From Candidatus Poribacteria bacterium (GTDB taxonomy: Bacteria; Poribacteria; WGA-4E; UBA9662): DNA of 24,366 bases. Under the pieces are notes generated by a model, which made no database searches, was not told the DNA's origin, and saw only the letters and a list, made by a program, of their open reading frames with translations. The stretch is from NCBI GenBank assembly GCA_002699335.1, contig PACG01000178.1, forward strand, positions 3,988 through 28,353, in the 5' to 3' direction. Made by a program: the position numbers and the translations under genes. Positions 1 to 7,026 of the stretch are shown one piece after another; positions within the stretch are counted from its first letter, which is position 1; every line of letters starts with the position of its first letter.

Positions 1-1
1 C

Positions 2-163
2 GAAACAGTGTATAGACACTATTTCTGGGCCAAGAAAGATGCGCTGGGAGTCAGCGTCTACACTAATCCAACAGAAATATCGCCAATACGACGATCTAAT
101 GTAGCGATCTCTAGTGGACCTCCTTTCGCCGGTGCCAGATCTATTGATTCCAATAGGTTCTAA
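2..163 (+). CDS. C-terminal end of an unidentified protein (cut by window edge)
   Basis: An open frame enters from the left edge and ends at TAA 161-163 (53 codons). The peptide has mixed composition, begins ETVYRHYFWAKKDALG and ends RSIDSNRF; I do not recognise a family. It converges on the PmoA-like gene and the two overlap by four bases at their stops, which is compatible with a real gene end. A second frame is also open up to about base 110, so the choice of frame rests on length alone. Confidence 0.35.
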   Translation, partial: ETVYRHYFWAKKDALGVSVYTNPTEISPIRRSNVAISSGPPFAGARSIDSNRF

Positions 164-1020
164 AAATTATCGGTAGACAGGGAATTAATTAGGTCTGTGT
201 CCACCCAGTCGCAATGGATTACCACCCGGTAGGAGAGAGAAAGCGTCTCTTGTATTGCTAATTGGAGTGGCTCATAGTAGGTCGGTGAGGGATGGATCAA
301 GCCGTAATTCTTGTCATTTCTCACCCACCAAGTGGTAGGATGTCTCGGGTTAGTCGGTTGATCGATAATCGTAATACCGTAGACCCGCTCATTCTCAGCG
401 TGGGTGCCGGCCAGACCGCACCATTGGCTTTGTTGACCGAAAATCTGGTCGGCTTCGGTACGACCATCTGCGTCAAGTAAGTGACCCGGCGTGAGCCGAT
501 TGTCGAACCGAACCGTAAACCCACTATAAAAGAGTCCCCCATGTCCGGGCGTTCCTCGCAGCAGATCGAGAGTGACAGCATTATCTAGGGCTTGCAACTT
601 AAAATCGACATCGATGACCAGGTATCGGTCTGTCGGAGCATGGATTATTGTGGACCGCCGCTCCGTCAAATGTTGTTTCCCTTGCCAGTCGATCCAAGAA
701 TTTACAGCTTCAAAGCCACACAAATTCCCATTTATATCAGGAGACAATGATTGGTGAATGACCTTGCCGAAACCTTCTGGATCTCCGCCAGGTGCAGGTT
801 GTTCCCAAAAGTTAACACCGTTAACTTTTTTCCAGCCCAGCCACAGACCTTGATGGTGTACGTGATCACTCGGCTCGTTGGCAGTAAGTGCTGGCGAATC
901 GGGCAGTTGTAGTGGATGCCAGAAACTGCGGCTACCGTTACTTGGATAGTTGTAAGACAGTAGCAATTGTTGGTTCCAAAGGATATCCAGCTTTTGATCG
1001 GACTGTTGAGAAGAAAACAT
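160..1020 (-). CDS. PmoA-like / DUF6807 family protein
   Basis: 286-residue protein matching the family annotated as 'methane oxygenase PmoA-like' (DUF6807). The sequence shows the family's signature block near residues 52-72, DHVHHQGLWLGW followed by VNGVNFWE, and a later HGGLFYSGF segment. Despite the name, these are soluble proteins without the membrane spans of particulate methane monooxygenase, and none are visible here. The biochemical role is not established; relatives often sit near carbohydrate genes. The ATG at 1020 has GGGAGC a few bases upstream. It follows the metallo-hydrolase gene by 36 bp on the same strand and is probably last in that transcript. Family call is firm, function open. 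Confidence 0.8.
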   Translation of the reverse strand: MFSSQQSDQKLDILWNQQLLLSYNYPSNGSRSFWHPLQLPDSPALTANEPSDHVHHQGLWLGWKKVNGVNFWEQPAPGGDPEGFGKVIHQSLSPDINGNLCGFEAVNSWIDWQGKQHLTERRSTIIHAPTDRYLVIDVDFKLQALDNAVTLDLLRGTPGHGGLFYSGFTVRFDNRLTPGHLLDADGRTEADQIFGQQSQWCGLAGTHAENERVYGITIIDQPTNPRHPTTWWVRNDKNYGLIHPSPTYYEPLQLAIQETLSLSYRVVIHCDWVDTDLINSLSTDNF

Positions 1021-1056
1021 ATATGTGCTCCCTATGACTCTAAAACAACTCGATTG

Positions 1057-1851
1057 TTAGAGATCTAAGACTTGACCGTCAAAACAAAGTTCGATATTGT
1101 CGGGTAAATCAATTCCTTGTTCCCGACATTGCTCCGAGAAATATCGGTGGTCGAGACGGTGCATTATATGAGTTAGATAAGTTGCTTTCGGTTGGAGTTT
1201 CTCAGAGACTTCGATCGCTTGCTGAACAGCGAAGTGAGTTGGGTGGCCGGGATTGAAACTAAGCGCATCGATGATTAACAGATCTACCCCTTGCAGCAGT
1301 TGAAGCGAAGCCTCGGGTAGAACCTTGACATCCGGTACATAACCGAAGTTCTGAATCCGGTAGCCGTAGGTAACAACAGTACCATGTTGAACAGGAATCG
1401 GAATAATCTCCTGGTCAAATAGACTAAATGACTCGGCGACCGGGTGAGGTAATAGATGCGCTACGCCACCACCTTGAAAGGTGTCTTTGAGAAACATATA
1501 GTCGAAGTTTCGCTGGATAATCCGTATGGTCTCCTCAGGCCCGTAAATTGGCATGTCTATCTGCTGTTTCCGACACGGCATTACCAAATCGTTGGTACCG
1601 CTAATATGGTCAGCGTGGCAGTGTGTGTAGATCACTGCATCGATGCGGTCGATTTTGTTACGATCGATCTGATCAATGAAGTTAGGGGCAACATCGAATT
1701 GGAGATGCTTACCTGTGGATTCGACATGAATCGAGGTGCGGGTTCGATAGTTTTTAGAACCGTAGACTCGAGCGTCCTGGCAGGTTTCACATTCACATTT
1801 ATACTCTGGAACACCAGTTGAAGTGCCAGAGCCGAGAATGGTTATCTTCAA
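1057..1851 (-). CDS. PhnP-like MBL-fold metallo-hydrolase
   Basis: 264-residue metallo-beta-lactamase-fold hydrolase. The N-terminal GSGTSTGVP loop and the metal motif HCHADH (His77, His79, Asp81, His82) are intact. Other likely ligands are His156, Asp174 and His228 in LTHIMHRLDH. Cys19, Cys21 and Cys24 fit the structural zinc site of PhnP, the phosphoribosyl cyclic phosphate phosphodiesterase of phosphonate breakdown. No other phn gene is present, so the substrate may instead be a different cyclic phosphodiester or nucleotide. The start is TTG at 1851, chosen because it gives MKITILGSG and lies directly behind a Shine-Dalgarno site complementary to about a dozen bases of the 16S rRNA tail. 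It lies 46 bp after the acyltransferase gene, probably in the same transcript. Confidence 0.85.
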   Translation of the reverse strand: MKITILGSGTSTGVPEYKCECETCQDARVYGSKNYRTRTSIHVESTGKHLQFDVAPNFIDQIDRNKIDRIDAVIYTHCHADHISGTNDLVMPCRKQQIDMPIYGPEETIRIIQRNFDYMFLKDTFQGGGVAHLLPHPVAESFSLFDQEIIPIPVQHGTVVTYGYRIQNFGYVPDVKVLPEASLQLLQGVDLLIIDALSFNPGHPTHFAVQQAIEVSEKLQPKATYLTHIMHRLDHRYFSEQCREQGIDLPDNIELCFDGQVLDL

Positions 1852-1863
1852 AGGATCACCTCC
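1851..1863 (-). promoter_or_regulatory. Extended Shine-Dalgarno site before the TTG start
   Basis: Read on the minus strand, the bases just before the TTG are GGAGGTGATCCT, essentially the full complement of the 16S rRNA 3' tail. GGAGG lies 7 bases before the TTG. This fixes the start codon and probably offsets the weak initiator. Confidence 0.75.
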
Positions 1864-1897
1864 AAACTAGAATCGCTTGAGAGTCAATAGATCTTAA

Positions 1898-2602
1898 TTA
1901 ATCATAGCCCCGTTGTTTTCTCAGTTGGGCAATTTCATCCATAATCCGTTCGCTAATTAGCCGGTACTGTTGTCGACGCGATTCTGTTGCCAGATCTGAG
2001 AAATCGAGTGGCGTACCAAAAGTAACCGTTATCTTAGTCCTAAGCGATAGAGACTCGCTACGGGACAGTATTTTCTCTGTACCACCGATAAAGACAGGAA
2101 TAGTCGGAACTTGGGCGTACTTGGTAATAAAACCGACACCGTCTGTCGCAGAACCGAGCTGCCCATCTGCACTTCGTGTTCCTTCTGGAAAAAGAAGCAC
2201 AGGTTTTCCCGAGTTCAAAAGTGAAATTGTATGTTTAAGGGCCTTCAGATCTGGAGTGCCTCGCTTAACCGGATAACCGTTGAAAAATTTCAGCATACTA
2301 CCGATCAGTGGCCAGGTGAGTGCATCGTCCCTGGTCATGAAATGTAGCTCCTGGTTAGCCGCGGTTGCAATCACAAAAGGATCAATATAGCTGACGTGAT
2401 TGGCTAATAATAAAAAATTGTCCTTAGTCGGGAGATTTGCACGGCCGAAGGACTTCAGCTGTCCCAGGATAGAAAATAAAACGCTAACCACTCGGAAGCC
2501 TCGTCTAAATCGGGTGCTGCCGACGGAACGGTGAACATAATCTATTACCTGCTCACCTGGCGGATATATCCTTTCTTGGGTTACCCTTTGTGGAGATGTC
2601 AT
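1898..2602 (-). CDS. plsC: 1-acyl-sn-glycerol-3-phosphate acyltransferase (PlsC-like)
   Basis: 234-residue PlsC-family acyltransferase, which transfers a fatty acyl group to lysophosphatidic acid at the inner membrane to make phosphatidic acid. The catalytic HX4D motif is present as NHVSYID (His69, Asp74), and the phosphate-binding FPEGTRS block is at 138-144. A hydrophobic stretch near residues 38-50 could anchor it. Length is normal. The ATG at 2602 lies 15 bp after the cmk stop, with no strong ribosome binding site, so coupled translation is likely. The cmk-plsC pairing is common in bacteria. Acyl-donor specificity cannot be read from the sequence. Confidence 0.88.
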   Translation of the reverse strand: MTSPQRVTQERIYPPGEQVIDYVHRSVGSTRFRRGFRVVSVLFSILGQLKSFGRANLPTKDNFLLLANHVSYIDPFVIATAANQELHFMTRDDALTWPLIGSMLKFFNGYPVKRGTPDLKALKHTISLLNSGKPVLLFPEGTRSADGQLGSATDGVGFITKYAQVPTIPVFIGGTEKILSRSESLSLRTKITVTFGTPLDFSDLATESRRQQYRLISERIMDEIAQLRKQRGYD

Positions 2603-2617
2603 CTTGTTAACGAATTG

Positions 2618-3289
2618 TTAGCAAAGCGACCGCTGCTCAATTTGCGTTAGCATAAAGGTAATGACTTCATCTGTCGTCAGGTTGGTTGTATCGACTACGA
2701 TAGCATCCTCCGCCATTTTCAGCGGGCTATGTTCTCTAGATTGGTCGGCCATATCTCGCTCTTGGATCTCTCGAGCAATCTGTTGTTCTGAGCAGTCGAT
2801 GCCCTTAGATTGTAATTCCTGAAAACGTCGTTTGGCACGTTCCTCAACAGAGGCAGTGACATAGAATTTCAGATCTGCTTCCGGTAGCACGACAGTAGTC
2901 GTATCGCGACCTTCCGCTACGACGCCACCTTCACTGGCAATTCTCCTCTGTTGATATACCATCTCTTGACGCAAAGCGGGGATCCTAGCGATGGCTATGA
3001 TTTGTTCCTCAATGGCAGGCGTTCGTATCTGCTTCGAGACATCGGTGCCGTTTAATAAGGTTGTCTGCCCATTATCGCTGAACTCGATTTGACACCTCTT
3101 TGCCAGCGCTATCAGACGAATTTCATCTGTGGGGTCAACCCCTTCTTGAATCGAGAACAACGTCATCGCTCGGTACATTGAGCCCGAGTTCAGATAGACA
3201 TAATCGAGAGCCTCAGCAATAGATCGAGCAACAGTACTTTTACCTGATCCAGCCGGACCGTCCATTGCAATTGTCAGTCGCTTAACCAC
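2618..3289 (-). CDS. cmk: Cytidylate kinase
   Basis: 223-residue (d)CMP kinase, making CDP/dCDP from CMP/dCMP and ATP in the cytoplasm. The P-loop GPAGSGKST covers residues 11-19. LNSGSMYR (33-40) corresponds to the usual LDTGAMYR substrate segment with conservative changes. GRDTTTVVLPEA (127-138) matches the family's GRDIGTVVFPDA, and RDMADQSREHSPL near 178 is the conserved lid-region motif. The start is GTG at 3289, whose first base is the last base of the tyrA stop (TAGTG), so translation is very likely coupled to tyrA. Length and motifs are complete. Confidence 0.93.
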   Translation of the reverse strand: MVKRLTIAMDGPAGSGKSTVARSIAEALDYVYLNSGSMYRAMTLFSIQEGVDPTDEIRLIALAKRCQIEFSDNGQTTLLNGTDVSKQIRTPAIEEQIIAIARIPALRQEMVYQQRRIASEGGVVAEGRDTTTVVLPEADLKFYVTASVEERAKRRFQELQSKGIDCSEQQIAREIQERDMADQSREHSPLKMAEDAIVVDTTNLTTDEVITFMLTQIEQRSLC

Positions 3290-4164
3290 TAACTTTCCAA
3301 TGCCTGCCGGGTCCGTTTAGCCGAAGTCAGGTAGTCGCGAATTTGGTCTTCGTTATTGTTTTGTAGATCGGTTTGGAACTGACAGAGTTGGTCAACCAGG
3401 TCTGAAATTAACGGAATTAAATATGTCCGATTTTGCAGAAATATACTATTCCATAGATCTGGTGAGCCAGCCGCAATTCGGGTGGTATCTCGAAAACCGG
3501 TAGCGGAAAATTTGATTGCGGCTTCTCCGTCGACCGAAACCCGACCGACAGTCTCTGTCAGAACCGATGCGATTAGATGCGGAAGATGGCTGGCCGCCGC
3601 TAACAGGTGGTCGTGTTGATCTGGCGTTAAGATATGGATCTTCGCCCCCACTAACTCCCATAGTTCGGTCACTATGGCCACTGCCGTTTCGGAGGTAGTG
3701 ACCGTTGGTGTCAGCAGACATTTCGCCGACTGATAAAGGTCCGCCTGGGCGGATAAGACCCCAGTCTTCTCAGATCCAGCCATTGGGTGTCCGCCAACAA
3801 AACGAAATTGAGGAAAGGTCTCTAAGATCTTCTCAACTGCCTGAATGGGTTTGACCTTGACACTACCGACATCGGTTAGGATTAGCGGCCTCAAAGGATC
3901 AGCATGTACAGTGATCAACTCAACCATGGGGGAAATTTTATCAATCGGTGTACAGATTACTATCAGGTCTGCATCTGCCAGTGCCAAGCCAAAATCGGTG
4001 GTAATTTCGTCTACTGCCTGGCATTGAAGAGCGACTTCGAGCGTTTCCATTCGACGCCCCAAGCCCACTCGCTTGCCTTTAAACCCATTCTCTTTTAAGG
4101 ATAGACCAAGCGATCCACCCATCAAGCCAACGCCGAGAATGGTAATTTGTTGAATCTGTTTCAT
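3289..4164 (-). CDS. tyrA: Prephenate dehydrogenase
   Basis: 291-residue NAD(P)-dependent prephenate dehydrogenase, converting prephenate to 4-hydroxyphenylpyruvate on the tyrosine route. The Rossmann GVGLMGGSLG loop begins at Gly11. The family signature GGHPMAGSEKTGV is at 124-136, with His126 in the active site, and a helical SHLPHLIAS segment follows at 192-200. There is no ACT regulatory domain and no fused chorismate mutase, so feedback control may act elsewhere. The ATG at 4164 has only a poor ribosome binding site. A strong intrinsic terminator lies 17 bp upstream, so expression probably depends on read-through or attenuation. It is followed by cmk with a one-base overlap. The aroA gene often found between tyrA and cmk is absent. 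Confidence 0.92.
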   Translation of the reverse strand: MKQIQQITILGVGLMGGSLGLSLKENGFKGKRVGLGRRMETLEVALQCQAVDEITTDFGLALADADLIVICTPIDKISPMVELITVHADPLRPLILTDVGSVKVKPIQAVEKILETFPQFRFVGGHPMAGSEKTGVLSAQADLYQSAKCLLTPTVTTSETAVAIVTELWELVGAKIHILTPDQHDHLLAAASHLPHLIASVLTETVGRVSVDGEAAIKFSATGFRDTTRIAAGSPDLWNSIFLQNRTYLIPLISDLVDQLCQFQTDLQNNNEDQIRDYLTSAKRTRQALES

Positions 4165-4180
4165 GACGATCTACTGACAC

Positions 4181-4211
4181 AAAAAAGCAGGGCTAAAAAC
4201 TAGCCCTGCTT
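4181..4211 (-). terminator. Rho-independent terminator / candidate attenuator before tyrA
   Basis: On the minus strand an 11-bp perfect stem (arms at 4201-4211 and 4185-4195) encloses a 5-base loop and is followed by a run of T, giving AGCCCTGCTTTTTT. The T-run exists only in the minus direction, so it terminates transcription heading into tyrA. Its position between the leader promoter and tyrA makes it an attenuator candidate. Confidence 0.88.
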
Positions 4212-4215
4212 GGTA

Positions 4216-4264
4216 GGTCGTAGGAGGCGGGTGTAGCTAGAAGCTACAATTACCTCCTACGACC
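4216..4264 (-). ncRNA. Long hairpin in the tyrA leader RNA
   Basis: Arms 4216-4227 and 4253-4264 are perfectly complementary over 12 bp. Inside, a 7-bp stem (4232-4238 with 4242-4248) closes a 3-base loop. The long arm contains GTAGGAGG on the minus strand, so the fold would hide a Shine-Dalgarno-like sequence. It sits just upstream of the terminator hairpin. The structure is directly visible; its regulatory role is inferred. Confidence 0.75.
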
Positions 4265-4281
4265 GTCTGTGATAAACACAT
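4237..4281 (-). CDS. Leader mini-ORF B (14 codons)
   Basis: Encodes MCLSQTVVGGNCSF. The ATG at 4281 is preceded by AAAGGAGGTGATCGC, a near-perfect ribosome binding site with 7-base spacing, the strongest in the leader. A ribosome translating it would run through the 5' arm of the 12-bp hairpin and stop in its inner loop at TAG 4237-4239. This suits a translation-sensing leader. The peptide has no run of aromatic residues, so classical tyrosine attenuation is not obvious. Confidence 0.5.
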   Translation of the reverse strand: MCLSQTVVGGNCSF

Positions 4282-4301
4282 GCGATCACCTCCTTTTTCA
4301 T
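4257..4301 (-). CDS. Leader mini-ORF A (14 codons)
   Basis: Encodes MKKEVIACVYHRRS from ATG 4301, in a different frame from mini-ORF B and overlapping it. The ATG lies only about 7 bases after the predicted transcription start and has no ribosome binding site, so it would need near-leaderless initiation. Its TAG stop falls inside the 5' arm of the hairpin. One Tyr and one His codon are present. It is less likely to be translated than mini-ORF B. Confidence 0.25.
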   Translation of the reverse strand: MKKEVIACVYHRRS

Positions 4302-4314
4302 AAAAGGTATTCCA

Positions 4315-4343
4315 AATATAGCACGACCTATTAGTTGTGTCAA
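4315..4343 (-). promoter_or_regulatory. Promoter of the tyrA leader
   Basis: Perfect -35 TTGACA (4338-4343) and -10 TATATT (4315-4320) on the minus strand, with an ideal 17-base spacer. The start would be near 4308, giving a leader of about 145 bases before tyrA or about 125 bases if transcription ends at the terminator. Confidence 0.75.
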
Positions 4344-4405
4344 GTGAAAATCCAGCTCTAGCCTGATGGATGTAGGGCAATTTATAATTCTATCGTCGAG
4401 CAGTC

Positions 4406-4435
4406 TTGACGTGCTGATCTGGAAAAATGTATGAT
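4406..4435 (+). promoter_or_regulatory. Promoter of the lipoprotein pair
   Basis: TTGACG (4406-4411) and TATGAT (4430-4435) with an 18-base spacer, followed by an A-rich stretch and AGAAGGAG just before the ATG at 4462. It is divergent from the tyrA leader promoter and 62 bp from it. Confidence 0.6.
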
Positions 4436-4461
4436 AATAAAAAAAACAGAAGGAGCGTATT

Positions 4462-4857
4462 ATGCGATGTTGGCCGTATTTAGGAATCTTATCTTTTTTT
4501 ATAGGCTGTGCTAGTATTCCGCCCCAGATAGTTGAAAATCAAATTGAGCATGCAACTGCACAAATCCACACTGTTCAGCTGCGATCGGAACCGTTAAACC
4601 AAGCAGAAACCTACTTAAACCAAGCCATACTAGCTCAAACCGAGAAGCGTTGGGAACAGGCGTACCAACTTGGAGAATGGGCGGAACTCAGGGCTAGAGT
4701 GGCAGCAGCTGCTGCTGAAGCCAAACAGGCAACGAGTTTAGCTAATGAGATTGACTATCAGCTACAGGAACAGCGACAAGTTGTTGAGTCCGCACGACTA
4801 TTGTACGAAAAAGCCAAGAGCGAATTGCATCTACTAAAACAGGAGCGCAAGCAATGA
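4462..4857 (+). CDS. Small DUF4398-like lipoprotein
   Basis: 131 residues. A short hydrophobic signal ends in FIGC with Cys16 as the likely lipidated residue; Phe at -3 is not ideal for a lipobox. The mature part is helical and Ala/Gln/Glu-rich (QAETYLNQAILAQ, then AAAAAEAKQA), the pattern of DUF4398 envelope proteins, with a predicted coiled coil to the end. The start has AGAAGGAG upstream at good spacing. The stop overlaps the next ATG by four bases (ATGA), so the two proteins are translationally coupled and probably act together at the outer membrane. Molecular function is unknown. Confidence 0.75.
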   Translation: MRCWPYLGILSFFIGCASIPPQIVENQIEHATAQIHTVQLRSEPLNQAETYLNQAILAQTEKRWEQAYQLGEWAELRARVAAAAAEAKQATSLANEIDYQLQEQRQVVESARLLYEKAKSELHLLKQERKQ

Positions 4858-6569
4858 ACAGTGCCAAATCGTACTGGCCGGGGCTTGGGATTTTACTTGT
4901 CGGGCTACTCTGGGGGATTGGCTGTGGGGGAAAAAAGGTAGATCCACTAGAATTAGGTCGACGTTTTAACCAGGCAGAACAAGCGTTAGAAGAAGCTCGA
5001 AATCAAGGAACACAAGAGTTAGCAGAATCCGCTTTTTTTGAAGCTGAGCAACTCTTGGCTCAAGCCAAGCAGGCCCATGAAAACGGTGATCCGCGAGAGA
5101 GCCTAAAATTGATCTTTCAAGCCGAATCGGCAGCAGACCTCGCTTTGGCACAAGCACAATACCTCCGGGCACAATCGAGGGTTGAAAAATCTAGAAATCT
5201 ACTGACAGATGCGCGACTTCAAGAGAACAGCCTGAAGTTAAAAACCGCCCAAACACATCAAGCTCTGGCAGAAGAGAGAGCTTATCAGGCAGAAGAAAAG
5301 GCTGCGACAGCTAAACGCCGGGCAGACTTGGCGGAACAGCAGGCTGAACAATCCGACCAGCAGGCGACAAGTGAGATCCGGAGGACAGCTATCCAGTTGC
5401 AAATTGACCGGGCGCAGGTTTATCTGGAGATAGCTAAGTCTGTAGGTGCTGAGATACATGCTTTACAAGATTACCAACAGGCAGAATCAACAGTCCAGGA
5501 AGCAATACAACTGTTAAAAGATTACCAATTTGAACAAGCTACCGAAATAGCCACCCACGCTGAAGCATTAGCTAAAGATGTTCAATTGGTGACCACAGTT
5601 GCTGCTACAGAAGCGCAGGCTAACTCATCTCAAGCACTTGCGACAGCTGAATTGGTAATCCAACAAGTCGAGACCGAGATCGCTAAGGCTGAAGCGTTGG
5701 ATGCTGAAAACCACGCTGAGGAAACGATCAATCAGGCCCGACGATTACGGGACCAGGCTAAGCTGCAAGTACAACAGGAAGATTATCAGTCTGCTTTGCG
5801 GTCAGCTAAACAGGCCCGTACTAGTGCTGAAAATGCTTATGTGATTGCGGAGAAGGCTGAACAAGAAAAACGTGACGTTGAAGCCATGGAACTGCAAATT
5901 GCGCAAGCCAAAGACCTGATCTTTAAGCTAGGTGAACAACTCGATTCAGACGGGAGCCGGAGAGTTCCCTCTTCAGTTTCTCAATTGGTAAGCATCAGCT
6001 ATCAAAAGTCCGAGAAACTCTACCAGGCCGCAACTGAGTCGATGACCAGTGGGAATTACGCCCAAGCCGTTTCTCAAGGTCAACAGAGTTTGGATTTACT
6101 CCAGAATGTAATTGCCAAAGCTAAAGAAATTGAGCGGGTAGAGATAGATCTAGTTGCACACCTGAAACGAAAAATGCCGAAAACGGCTACCATTCAGCGA
6201 ACAGAGAAAGGCGTCTTGGTTCGGTTGGATACAGATCTATTCGAGCCGAATAGCCCCACTTTGACTCCCAAACACTACTCTAGCCTAAAGCAACTGGGGC
6301 AGATTATCAAACAAAATTCACGTTACAAAATCCGAATTGAAGCGCATAGCGACAGTAGAGGCTCACTAGATGTGAATCTGAAAATGTCTCAAAAAAGAGC
6401 CGATAATTTCACCCAGTATTTGACCCAAAAATGCGGTGCCCCCAAAGAGCTTATTACCGCAATCGGTATGGGGGAAAAACATCCCGTGGCCAATAATATC
6501 AATAAGGTGGGGCGTGCCAAAAACCGGCGGGTAGATACAATCTTCTTGACGCGGGAGAGTGCTGATTAA
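4854..6569 (+). CDS. Coiled-coil envelope lipoprotein with C-terminal OmpA domain
   Basis: 571 residues. A signal segment ends at GIGC with Cys24 as the possible lipidation site; Gly at -3 is atypical, so this is not certain. Residues of about 30-440 are Ala/Gln/Glu-rich and strongly helical with repeated QAE..A.QA units, resembling DUF4398 repeats. Residues of about 460-568 form an OmpA-type peptidoglycan-binding domain: EAHSDSRGS carries Asp500, MSQKRAD carries Arg515, and a final GRAKNRRV block follows. Asp and Arg are the usual diaminopimelate-binding pair. The protein would tether the outer membrane to the wall or act as a periplasmic spacer. It is encoded in an ATGA overlap with the preceding lipoprotein gene. 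Confidence 0.85.
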   Translation: MNSAKSYWPGLGILLVGLLWGIGCGGKKVDPLELGRRFNQAEQALEEARNQGTQELAESAFFEAEQLLAQAKQAHENGDPRESLKLIFQAESAADLALAQAQYLRAQSRVEKSRNLLTDARLQENSLKLKTAQTHQALAEERAYQAEEKAATAKRRADLAEQQAEQSDQQATSEIRRTAIQLQIDRAQVYLEIAKSVGAEIHALQDYQQAESTVQEAIQLLKDYQFEQATEIATHAEALAKDVQLVTTVAATEAQANSSQALATAELVIQQVETEIAKAEALDAENHAEETINQARRLRDQAKLQVQQEDYQSALRSAKQARTSAENAYVIAEKAEQEKRDVEAMELQIAQAKDLIFKLGEQLDSDGSRRVPSSVSQLVSISYQKSEKLYQAATESMTSGNYAQAVSQGQQSLDLLQNVIAKAKEIERVEIDLVAHLKRKMPKTATIQRTEKGVLVRLDTDLFEPNSPTLTPKHYSSLKQLGQIIKQNSRYKIRIEAHSDSRGSLDVNLKMSQKRADNFTQYLTQKCGAPKELITAIGMGEKHPVANNINKVGRAKNRRVDTIFLTRESAD

Positions 6570-6577
6570 GCAGTACT
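6556..6577 (+). terminator. Weak hairpin at the end of the OmpA-type gene
   Basis: GAGTGCTG and CAGTACTC can pair over 8 bp (one G-U) around a 6-base loop that contains the stop codon. No T-run follows, so this is at best a Rho-independent-like or stabilising hairpin. Confidence 0.3.
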
Positions 6578-6582
6578 CAATG

Positions 6583-6750
6583 TCAGTCTGTTAATGGGAT
6601 ATCGACCATCACTTCAGCACTACAGATACCGGTATAATCACCGCGTTCTGCGACCGTTTTCTCAACCACTGTCTTTGCCAACCTGACTTCTCTTTGAAAG
6701 AGCGACTGACCTCTGAATTGAATCTCGACCGGTAGATCTAAGTTCAACAT
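6583..6750 (-). CDS. Possible small protein or gene remnant (55 codons)
   Basis: A frame from ATG 6750 to TGA 6583-6585 encodes 55 residues beginning MLNLDLPVEIQFRGQS and ending MVDIPLTD. Its composition looks protein-like, with alternating hydrophobic residues at the ends and a basic middle (REVRLAKTVVEKTVAERG). There is an in-frame TAA just upstream, so it cannot extend. No convincing ribosome binding site or promoter is visible. I do not recognise a family; it could be a fragment of a lost gene. It converges on the OmpA-type gene. Confidence 0.25.
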   Translation of the reverse strand: MLNLDLPVEIQFRGQSLFQREVRLAKTVVEKTVAERGDYTGICSAEVMVDIPLTD

Positions 6751-6821
6751 CTCATCGTTTTATCTAATAACCTCTGTTGGTACAGTTGAGAATTCGGCTC
6801 ATATGTAAAGAATGCGCAAAG

Positions 6822-7026
6822 ATGGTAAACTGGCAGCATAGAATTTCCAATTACAGACTACTGGATTATGCGTGTCGTGTCGAGTGGATCAAGAAATGTT
6901 TTCATGACCACGACTTCAACCGTCCGGTTTTTGAGGCCTCGATGGATTAGGCACGGGAATATCGTCCAACCAAACGGAGCCAATTGATGATGTTTCCTAG
7001 AAATCCGGTACATCATCCCAGCGAAG
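6822..7026 (+). pseudogene. Unidentified remnant upstream of the transposase core
   Basis: From ATG 6822 a 42-codon frame ends at TAG 6948-6950 with ...FNRPVFEASMD. The same frame continues past the stop as AREYRPTKRSQLMMFP, then reading moves to another frame as LEIRYIIPAKAEAEQAEEA, which runs into the transposase core. The conceptual product reads smoothly across one stop and one frameshift, so this is decayed coding sequence. It may be the N-terminal part of the same element or a separate gene; I cannot tell. Confidence 0.4.

Noticed and set aside
4216..4300. Fragment of 16S rRNA (plus strand carries a GATCACCTCCTTT-like string)
   Set aside because: Only the anti-Shine-Dalgarno-like bases match; the helix 45 region is absent. 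It is simply the complement of a strong ribosome binding site on the minus strand.
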